A DNA stretch of 64,000 bases from Xanthomonas cassavae CFBP 4642 (GTDB lineage: Bacteria > Pseudomonadota > Gammaproteobacteria > Xanthomonadales > Xanthomonadaceae): the NCBI RefSeq assembly GCF_000454545.1, contig NZ_CM002139.1, positions 4,976,815-5,040,814 on the forward strand, read 5' to 3'. The position numbers were made by a program, and so were the translations under genes. The notes under the pieces are model-generated. The model saw only the letters and a program-made list of their open reading frames with translations, was not told the origin of the DNA and searched no databases. Below, piece by piece: positions 1 to 6,028 of the stretch. The stretch's first letter is position 1; each line of letters begins with the position of its first letter.

Positions 1-391
1 GCGCCCGCTGGAGCGCAATGCAGATTGCGCTCTAAACCTTTTCGGCGGTTGGCGCATCCAAGTCTGCAACGGCGCGCCTGTGCCGTACGCCGCCTGCTCC
101 CTCCGTGCCGGCAGCGCCTGGTCCACGCTGGAGATCGTCATGTCGCACCTGCTCGGCCTGATTCTGGCCTTGTGCTCCCCCAGCCACTGCACATCCGCGC
201 TGCCGCTGGACGCGGTACAGCTCACACTGACACCTACCCGGGCCGAACTGTGCCTGCAGCGCACAGCGTGGCCGCAGCCCTTCTGCATCAGCGTGGAGGG
301 CCCAGCTGGATGGATGCCGGTCCGTTCCGTCGAGCAGACCTGGCAGCGCCTGGTCAGGCTGGCTGCCCCTGGCCTGCGCCATCCGCATTGA
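1..391 (+). CDS. C-terminal fragment of an unidentified protein (runs off the left edge)
   Basis: This reading frame is open from the first complete codon of the window (position 2) to a TGA at 389-391, about 129 codons. I do not recognise the product. The sequence contains several cysteines and aromatic residues (for example GGWRIQVCNG and AWPQPFCISVEG), which is less Arg/Ala-monotonous than the competing frames. An internal start at position 80 (GTG) or 140 (ATG) would give a short protein, and the ATG is followed by a signal-like stretch (MSHLLGLILALC). It could be the tail of a longer secreted or enzymatic protein, or chance open frame in GC-rich DNA. Confidence is low because the upstream part is missing. 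Confidence 0.3.
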   Translation, partial: RPLERNADCALNLFGGWRIQVCNGAPVPYAACSLRAGSAWSTLEIVMSHLLGLILALCSPSHCTSALPLDAVQLTLTPTRAELCLQRTAWPQPFCISVEGPAGWMPVRSVEQTWQRLVRLAAPGLRHPH

Positions 392-759
392 ACCGCAAGA
401 CTGGCCTCACAATCCGTTGCAGCCGCATGCATCGCGGCGTGATCGCCGCCCTGGCCGCAGTGCAGCCAGGCAGTGCAGCCAGGGCGCGCATCAACACTGT
501 GCACGGCGAACGCGCCGTGATTGACGCACGCGGCACACAGATTGCCGGCGAATGCCTTTCGCATGGGCCTGGATCGATACGCACACAGCACCGAATTGCG
601 AGGTCAGCTGGAAAGCATTGGCCACGCATCGCAACGCCTTACATAGGCCGATAGCGTCGGGCATCTTGCCTGGCTGGATGCGCGCGCATTTAACCTCTGC
701 TCCTGGTGGGCGGAAGTCGCACGTTACAATGGGCCCCTGTCCCGCTGTCCCATTAAGTG
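392..759. other. Intergenic stretch without a supported gene
   Basis: Open frames exist on both strands here, but their translations are Arg/Pro/Ala-rich with no recognisable domain. I see no RNA gene or strong terminator. The promoter of the channel gene at 760 presumably lies in the last hundred bases. Confidence 0.4.
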
Positions 760-1353
760 ATGTCCGCGTCCGATGCCTTGCCCGCCATGATCCGCAGTCT
801 GTTGCCGCACTGGAATCCGGAATGGCTGGCGGTGGCGGTGCCAACGATCAAGATCGTCATGATCCTCGCGGCCGCAGCGCTGACCCGGTTATTGCTGCGC
901 CAGCTGCTGCGACGCATCTGCGCGCATTACAGCGTGCCGGCCGAGATCACGATTGGTATTCGTCGCGTCGGTAGCTTCGTCATTTCGCTCAGTGCGGTCC
1001 TGATTGCGCTGCACGTGCTTGGGGTCTCGACCGCCGTGCTATGGACGGCCTTCACCAGCTTTGCAGCGGTCGGCGCGGTCGCGTTCTTCGCTGCGTGGAG
1101 TGTGCTGTCCAATATCTTCTGCACATTCCTGATCATCACCACCCGCCCATTCCGGCTGCACGACCATATCGAATTGCTCGAAGGGGGCGACAAGCCGGGC
1201 CTGAAGGGACGCGTGATCGATATCAACGTGATCTACACGACGCTGGAAGAAACCGGCGACCATGCCGGCAGCGTGCTGCAGGTACCCAACAGCCTGTTCT
1301 TCCAGCGCACGACGCGTCGTTGGCGCGAGAGCAGCGGCTTCAACGCAAGCTAA
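760..1353 (+). CDS. Small MscS-family mechanosensitive ion channel
   Basis: Predicted inner-membrane channel that opens under membrane tension and releases solutes during hypo-osmotic shock. The roughly 197-residue protein has three hydrophobic segments: about residues 24-43, 65-86 and 90-118. The third has the Gly/Ala-rich pore-helix pattern of MscS (AVGAVAFFAAWSVLSN), followed by the family's TRPF element and a beta-domain start (GRVIDINVIYTTLE). It is much shorter than E. coli MscS and lacks most of the C-terminal alpha/beta vestibule, but the end VPNSLFFQ is the usual family motif, so it looks like a natural minimal version. A GTG at 757 directly precedes the ATG at 760; I chose the ATG. 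It converges on the zinc-finger gene downstream. Confidence 0.85.
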   Translation: MSASDALPAMIRSLLPHWNPEWLAVAVPTIKIVMILAAAALTRLLLRQLLRRICAHYSVPAEITIGIRRVGSFVISLSAVLIALHVLGVSTAVLWTAFTSFAAVGAVAFFAAWSVLSNIFCTFLIITTRPFRLHDHIELLEGGDKPGLKGRVIDINVIYTTLEETGDHAGSVLQVPNSLFFQRTTRRWRESSGFNAS

Positions 1354-1365
1354 GGGCGCAGTAGC

Positions 1366-1406
1366 TCACGCGGCAAACGCGCCTTGCGAGTTGGCGCGCC
1401 GCGTGA
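1366..1406. terminator. Long GC hairpin between convergent genes
   Basis: An outer 8-bp stem (TCACGCGG / CCGCGTGA) encloses a 6-bp stem (CGCGCC / GGCGCG), beginning 12 nt after the channel gene stop. There is no clear T-run on either side. It may act as a bidirectional stop or transcript-stabilising structure between the converging genes. Assignment is structural only. Confidence 0.4.
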
Positions 1407-1448
1407 TCGGCGCCGTGTCGCACGCCCACGCCGGGGTCACCGGCCCGG

Positions 1449-1715
1449 TCAGCGCAGCTGACTGTCCTTGCTGCCACGGCGGTTGAAACCGCCCTGCACG
1501 CCGAGCTCCTGATCATGCATTTCCTGGCAGGCCACGCACAGGTGCACGCCCGGCACGGCCCTGCGACGCGCCTCCGGGATCGGTGCGTCGCAGTCCTCGC
1601 AGTGCGTCAGGCTCGGCCCCTGGTGCAACTGGCTCCGCGCGCGCTTGATTGCATCCTCGACGGTGGCATCGATCTGGTCCTGCACCGCTCCATCACCCGC
1701 CCATCCGGTTGCCAT
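1449..1715 (-). CDS. DksA/TraR-type C4 zinc-finger protein
   Basis: Small (88 aa) member of the DksA/TraR family; relatives bind the RNA polymerase secondary channel or have unknown roles. A four-cysteine zinc finger is visible as CEDC and CVAC separated by 17 residues. The preceding helix carries the typical R-rich 'IPEARRRAVPG' segment. The N-terminus (DQIDATVEDAIKRARSQL) matches the short YbiI-like subgroup rather than full-length DksA, which has a long coiled coil. Only the zinc-finger half is present, so direct ppGpp-dependent regulation is unlikely. It converges with the channel gene. Confidence 0.85.
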   Translation of the reverse strand: MATGWAGDGAVQDQIDATVEDAIKRARSQLHQGPSLTHCEDCDAPIPEARRRAVPGVHLCVACQEMHDQELGVQGGFNRRGSKDSQLR

Positions 1716-1846
1716 GGTGGTTTCACCCTTCGCTGGTCAAGCTGTCGATATGGTCATCGCCGCAGGCAAATCCAAGCCGGCTGTGCACAGTGCCCTCAAC
1801 CGGCGTGCTCTAACATCTGATCGTCTGCACCTACAAAGGAGTTGCA

Positions 1847-2101
1847 ATGGAATCCCCCGTTCACCCGTTCTCGGAATTGTTCGCCCAACTTGGCCTTCCG
1901 TCAGACGAGGCAAGTATTCGCAATTTCATCGCCGAACATTCGCCGCTGCCGGGCGAGATGCGGCTGGAAGAGGCGCCGTTCTGGACGCCGGCGCAGGCGC
2001 AGTTGCTGCGTGAAGAACGCCTCGACGATGCCGACTGGATCGTGACCATCGACCAGCTCAATATCGCGCTGCATACCACGGCCGACAACACCGGCGTCTG
2101 A
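1847..2101 (+). CDS. DUF2789 family protein
   Basis: Conserved 84-residue protein of the DUF2789 family, function unknown. The family pattern is clear: an N-terminal 'FSELFAQLGLPSDEASI' helix, then 'FIAEHSPLPGEM', and 'APFWTPAQAQLLREERLDDADW', which recurs in gammaproteobacterial members. No signal peptide or membrane segment is seen, so it is probably cytosolic. A good ribosome-binding site (AAAGGAG) sits about 6 nt before the ATG. It is a single gene, with a strong bidirectional hairpin downstream. Confidence 0.85.
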   Translation: MESPVHPFSELFAQLGLPSDEASIRNFIAEHSPLPGEMRLEEAPFWTPAQAQLLREERLDDADWIVTIDQLNIALHTTADNTGV

Positions 2102-2185
2102 CGGCAGGTCAGAACGGCAGTCTGCGGCTGTCGACTATGGTTGCGGCCGACTGCAGCACCGCAGCCGGAAAATCACGTATAAAAG

Positions 2186-2211
2186 AAGAGCGGCCAATGG
2201 CCGCTCTTTTT
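2186..2211. terminator. Bidirectional Rho-independent terminator
   Basis: A perfect 10-bp stem (AAGAGCGGCC, loop AAT, GGCCGCTCTT) is followed by a T-run on the plus strand. It is preceded by AAAA, giving a T-run on the minus strand. It lies between the convergent DUF2789 and DUF1328 genes and can serve both. Confidence 0.9.
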
Positions 2212-2262
2212 GGCTGCATGGCACTCGTTGACAGATGCCTTCGCAAGAATCTGCGAGCCGCC

Positions 2263-2436
2263 TCAGGTCACCTTCTTGGCGATCGTCATGCCCAGCACGA
2301 ACAGCACGATGGCAATGATGATGCCGGCCAAGAACAGGAACTTGGCAATGCCCATCGCGGCGCCTGCCATTCCACCAAATCCAAGCGCACCGGCAATCAG
2401 CCCGATGATGGCGAAGATAATGGCCCACTTAATCAT
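2263..2436 (-). CDS. DUF1328 small membrane protein (YtjA-like)
   Basis: A 57-residue, almost entirely hydrophobic protein with two membrane helices (roughly residues 3-25 and 30-52) and the short basic tail AKKVT. It fits the DUF1328/YtjA family of tiny inner-membrane proteins of unknown function, whose members often show FGG(I/M)AG between the helices, as here. I chose the internal ATG because it gives the family start MIKWAIIF and is preceded by AGGAG at a suitable distance. The reading frame upstream (to 2466) adds residues not seen in the family. Confidence 0.88.
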   Translation of the reverse strand: MIKWAIIFAIIGLIAGALGFGGMAGAAMGIAKFLFLAGIIIAIVLFVLGMTIAKKVT

Positions 2437-2881
2437 GTTGTTGTCTCCTAGTTCGACACAGTGCAATCATTCAATCGTGTGTTTGCGGCACGTCGCCGCA
2501 ACACATGCGCTGCACGCTACCCACCCGGATGTGCCGCATTCGTGAATACGCATGACACACGCTGGCACACGTCCATCACCCCGGTCTGACGCGGCAGTGC
2601 CAGCCCGCAGGCACGTAGCCACACCACTGAAGCCGTGCTGTCGCCCTACACTGGTTCGATAGCGCCCGCTGTTGATCTCTGCACTCCGCTGACGGAAAAC
2701 GCTCCGCGTAAGAGCCGCCCGCCTGCCACTTCACAACGGTTTTTGCGGCCGTCACCGCGGCCTCCACAACATCCACATTCCCGCCATCGTTTGAGATTCA
2801 CTGCTGGCGAGCATCCCATCGGAACAGTCGCCAGTCCTGCCCGCATCGGCGATCATGCGGCTCTCGCCGCATCCGATCGCC
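2437..2881. other. Intergenic region between divergent genes, no supported gene
   Basis: About 445 bp between the DUF1328 gene (minus) and the metallopeptidase gene (plus). Short open frames occur but none has recognisable content or a convincing ribosome-binding site. It must hold the promoters of both divergent genes; I could not pick out convincing -35/-10 pairs. Confidence 0.4.
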
Positions 2882-3382
2882 ATGGACACTCTTCGCTACC
2901 TCACCGGTTACCCACCCGCTGTCCTGGATCAGGTGCGCGAATTGATTGCGCAGGACAAGCTTGCCGCGGTACTGGCACGTCGCTATCCGGAGCGGCACTC
3001 CATTCGCACCGATCGCCACCTGTATGACTACGTCAAGGCCATGAAAGAGCGTTACCTGCGTTCCTCCCCGACCTTGCACAAAGCCGTCTACGACAACCAC
3101 CTGCAGGTGGTGAAGCACGCACTGGGCACGCATACCGCAATCTCGCGCGTCCACGGCGGCCGGCTCAAGGCCAGCCGCGAGATCCGCATTGCCTCGGTGT
3201 TTCGCGACGCGCCCGAACCCTTCCTGCACATGATCGTGGCCCACGAGCTGGCGCACCTGAAAGAGGCCGATCACAACAAGGCCTTCTACCAACTGTGTCA
3301 CCACATGCGCCCGGATTACCACCAGCTGGAATTCGATCTGCGGTTGTACCTGACCCATCTGGCACTGCAAGCAGGCAACTGA
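2882..3382 (+). CDS. YgjP-like zinc metallopeptidase domain protein
   Basis: A 166-residue protein of the YgjP/DUF45 (M48-like) family; the E. coli relative has been described as a UTP pyrophosphatase-type protein, but the role is poorly defined. The zinc-metallopeptidase HExxH motif is present as AHELAH, followed by the family's 'LKEADHNKAFYQLCHHMRPDY', in which a downstream His or Glu would be the third metal ligand. No signal peptide is seen, so it is likely cytosolic. I start at the ATG encoding MDTLRYLTGYP rather than nine codons upstream, because homologues begin near there. The next gene starts 35 nt downstream. Confidence 0.82.
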   Translation: MDTLRYLTGYPPAVLDQVRELIAQDKLAAVLARRYPERHSIRTDRHLYDYVKAMKERYLRSSPTLHKAVYDNHLQVVKHALGTHTAISRVHGGRLKASREIRIASVFRDAPEPFLHMIVAHELAHLKEADHNKAFYQLCHHMRPDYHQLEFDLRLYLTHLALQAGN

Positions 3383-3417
3383 TCGCGCAGGACAGGGCCA
3401 GGGCTTAGGATGCACTC

Positions 3418-4674
3418 ATGCATGCATCCTCACTCGACAGCCTTCTGCTTGCCGCACAAAGCCGACAACCTGCGGCCATGAATGCCCTGGCACAGGCACT
3501 GATACGCAGCGGTCAGGCAGAAGAGTCCCTTGCCTGGTATTTGCGCAGTGCAGCCACTGGCGATGCCACTGCGCAAATCGAGGCCGGCCGCCTGCTGGCG
3601 TACGGCATCGGCTGCACGGTGGATGTCGAGCAGGCCCAAACGCATTGGCAAGATGCCGAACGCGGCGGCGCGGCGGCAGCGGGTTACCTGTTGGCGACGC
3701 TGGCAGTCGGCAGCAACCCAGTGGAGCTGGAAGCAAAGGGGCTTGCGCGCCTGCACGCGGCGGCGGCGGCCGGCTATCCCCCGGCCCTGCGCGCGTTGGC
3801 GATCCAGCACGGCCGGATCAATGATCCGCGCCAGCAACAGCGCTGCGTCGGCCTGCTGGAACACGCCGCATCGGTCGGGGACGTGCCCGCGGCGGTCCTG
3901 CTTGCCGAGCGCCTGCGACGCGGCGAAGGTGTGCCTCGTCAGCCGGACGCTGCCGCCCATCTACTGCAGCAGCTGCGGCCGCTGGGCATTACCGCCCTTC
4001 CCGATCTCGACGTTGCGCCTCCCGAGGCCGCCGAGGCCAGCGAGGCCAGCAGCGTACGCTTCACGCCGCACGGCCTGCCGACGCGGCGCCGCCAGGGGCC
4101 GCTGATCGAGGAATATTCGGCCGTGCTGTCCGCCGACGAATGCCGGTTGCTGATCCTGCTGGCGCGCCCGCATCTACGCGCCTCCCAGGTGGTAGACCCC
4201 AATGATGCACGCACGCACCACACACCGGTCCGCACCAGCCGCGGCGCCACACTGGATCCGGTTCTGGAAGACTTTGCGGCCCTTGCGGCCCAGGCACGGC
4301 TCGCCGCATGCGCGCGACTGCCACTGACCCACGCCGAACCGCTCTCGGTGCTGTGCTATGCACCCGGCGAGCACTATCGCGCACATCGTGACTACCTGCC
4401 GGCAGGCAGGGTGGCGGCCGACCGCCCCGCTGCCGGCAATCGTCTGCGTACTGTCTGCGTCTACCTCAATGCAGTCGAAGCAGGTGGCCAGACCGAATTC
4501 CCGATCGCAGGTCTCCGCGTACAGCCGCGTGCCGGCTCCGTGGTGTGTTTCGATAATCTCCACCCCGACGGCCGCCCCGATCCGGATTCGCTCCACGCCG
4601 GGCTGCCGGTCACGGCCGGAAGCAAGTGGCTGGGGACCCTGTGGTTTCGGCAGCGGCGCTATCGGGATCGGTGA
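3418..4674 (+). CDS. Sel1-repeat protein fused to a prolyl 4-hydroxylase (2OG-Fe(II)) domain
   Basis: A 418-residue two-part protein. Residues about 10-190 are alanine-rich TPR-like/Sel1 helical repeats (units such as 'WYLRSAATGDATAQIEAGRLLAYGIG'), typical protein-interaction modules. Residues about 215-415 form a 2-oxoglutarate/Fe(II) dioxygenase domain of the prolyl 4-hydroxylase type. The iron ligands are visible as HxD in 'YRAHRDYLP' and a distal His in 'SLHAGLPV', with the 2OG-binding Lys in 'GSKWLGTLW'. It probably hydroxylates a protein side chain; the substrate is unknown. No signal peptide is seen. It is followed by a hairpin with a T-run. Confidence 0.85.
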   Translation: MHASSLDSLLLAAQSRQPAAMNALAQALIRSGQAEESLAWYLRSAATGDATAQIEAGRLLAYGIGCTVDVEQAQTHWQDAERGGAAAAGYLLATLAVGSNPVELEAKGLARLHAAAAAGYPPALRALAIQHGRINDPRQQQRCVGLLEHAASVGDVPAAVLLAERLRRGEGVPRQPDAAAHLLQQLRPLGITALPDLDVAPPEAAEASEASSVRFTPHGLPTRRRQGPLIEEYSAVLSADECRLLILLARPHLRASQVVDPNDARTHHTPVRTSRGATLDPVLEDFAALAAQARLAACARLPLTHAEPLSVLCYAPGEHYRAHRDYLPAGRVAADRPAAGNRLRTVCVYLNAVEAGGQTEFPIAGLRVQPRAGSVVCFDNLHPDGRPDPDSLHAGLPVTAGSKWLGTLWFRQRRYRDR

Positions 4675-4708
4675 ACAGATTCATACACAACCCCCTGTGG
4701 ACGTGGTT

Positions 4709-4762
4709 TAAAATGTTGCAGCGCGACGTGACCGGATTGGATCTGCAAACGTCGCGTTTTTT
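4709..4762 (+). terminator. Rho-independent terminator, preceded by a -10-like box
   Basis: An 8-bp stem CGCGACGT (4722-4729) / ACGTCGCG (4749-4756) with a 19-nt loop is followed by TTTTTT. It starts 47 nt after the hydroxylase stop and probably terminates that gene. A TAAAAT box at 4709-4714 just before the hairpin resembles a -10 element, so it could instead belong to the leader of the downstream dehydrogenase. Confidence 0.7.
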
Positions 4763-4830
4763 GTTTCCCATTGCACGGGTGCAGACCCGGCCTCAGGGAA
4801 GGCACATCACGCAGCCCCGCGGAGCCTTCG

Positions 4831-5931
4831 ATGCTTTTCGAAACCCTCGACACCACCGGCCACGAGCAGGTGATCTTCTGTCACAACCGCGATGCCGGTC
4901 TCAAGGCCATCATTGCCTTGCACAGCACGCGGCTCGGGCCCGCTCTGGGCGGCGTGCGCATGCGTCCCTACCCCAACAGCGAGGCGGCGCTGGACGATGC
5001 GCTGCGCCTCAGCCGCACCATGACCTACAAGAACGCCCTGGCCGGCCTGAACGTCGGTGGCGGCAAGGCGGTGATCATCGGCGACCCCAAGACCGACAAG
5101 AGCGAGGCGCTGTTCCGCGCATTCGGCCGATTCGTGGACACCTTGGGCGGGCGCTACATCACCTCCGAAGATGTCGGCACCGACGTCAACGACATGGAGC
5201 AGATCTACCTGGAAAGCGAGTACGTCACCGGCGTACACCAGGTGCACCGCGGCTCCGGCGACCCTGCTCCCTTCACTGCCTATGGCGCGCTGCAGGCACT
5301 GATGGCCTCGCTCAATCGCAAGCTCGGCCATGAGGAAGTGGGCAAGGCCAGCATCGCGATCCAGGGCCTGGGCCACATCGGCATGGAATTGGTGAAGCTG
5401 CTCAAGGAACGCGGCGCGAAACTGTATGTAGCCGATCTGAATCAGGCGCTGGTGGACCGCGCGGTCGCCGAATACGGCGCCGAGGCCGTGCGCCCGGACG
5501 AGATCCATCAGGTAGCGGCCGACGTCTTCGCTCCCTGCGCGCTGGAGGGGGCCATCAACGAACAGACCCTGCCGCAACTCAAGGCCAGGATCATCTGCGG
5601 TACCGCCAATAATCAGCTCGCCAGCGCCGCCGTCGGCGAGGAACTGCACCGGCGCGGCATCCTGTATGCGCCCGATTACGTGGTCAATGCCGGCGGGGTG
5701 ATGAATGTGTCGCTGGAAATCGACGGCTACAACCGCGAACGCGCCATGCGCCTGATCCGCAGCATTTACCACAATCTGGAAAAGGTCTTCGACCTGTCGG
5801 CGCAGCGGGACGTTTCGCCGCAGGTGGCGGCCGATCAGATTGCCGAAACCCGCATCAAGGCAATCAGCAAACTCAAGCTGCCGCTGGGCCGTACTGCACC
5901 GCGCTTCCTGCACAAACTACGCGGCGAGTGA
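4831..5931 (+). CDS. ldh: Leucine/valine/phenylalanine (Glu/Leu-family) dehydrogenase
   Basis: A 366-residue NAD-dependent amino acid dehydrogenase that reversibly deaminates branched-chain or aromatic amino acids to 2-oxo acids. The N-terminal domain carries the catalytic GGG(K) segment 'NVGGGKAVIIGDP' and the substrate-binding 'GPALGGVRMRPY' with 'MTYKNALAGLN' (catalytic Lys). The C-terminal Rossmann domain has the dinucleotide motif GLGHIG. The length fits leucine/valine dehydrogenases rather than the longer glutamate dehydrogenases. I chose the ATG at MLFETLDTTG, the conserved family start; 20 upstream codons are Arg/Pro-rich and overlap the leader. The exact substrate cannot be told from sequence. 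It could be the first step of branched-chain amino acid breakdown feeding the mms operon at 44-50 kb. Confidence 0.9.
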   Translation: MLFETLDTTGHEQVIFCHNRDAGLKAIIALHSTRLGPALGGVRMRPYPNSEAALDDALRLSRTMTYKNALAGLNVGGGKAVIIGDPKTDKSEALFRAFGRFVDTLGGRYITSEDVGTDVNDMEQIYLESEYVTGVHQVHRGSGDPAPFTAYGALQALMASLNRKLGHEEVGKASIAIQGLGHIGMELVKLLKERGAKLYVADLNQALVDRAVAEYGAEAVRPDEIHQVAADVFAPCALEGAINEQTLPQLKARIICGTANNQLASAAVGEELHRRGILYAPDYVVNAGGVMNVSLEIDGYNRERAMRLIRSIYHNLEKVFDLSAQRDVSPQVAADQIAETRIKAISKLKLPLGRTAPRFLHKLRGE

Positions 5932-5991
5932 CTGTGAACAATAGATCGGGCGCAACCAGCAGCGCCGTACGTGATTGCCGCTGTGGCCGCC

Positions 5992-6016
5992 ACGCCCGGG
6001 CATTGCGCCCGGGCGT
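5992..6016. terminator. GC hairpin between convergent genes
   Basis: A perfect 10-bp inverted repeat (ACGCCCGGGC, loop ATTGC, GCCCGGGCGT) lies midway between the stop codons of the dehydrogenase and the autotransporter. There is no T-run, so intrinsic termination is uncertain. Confidence 0.5.
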
Positions 6017-6028
6017 CATGCACGCCGA

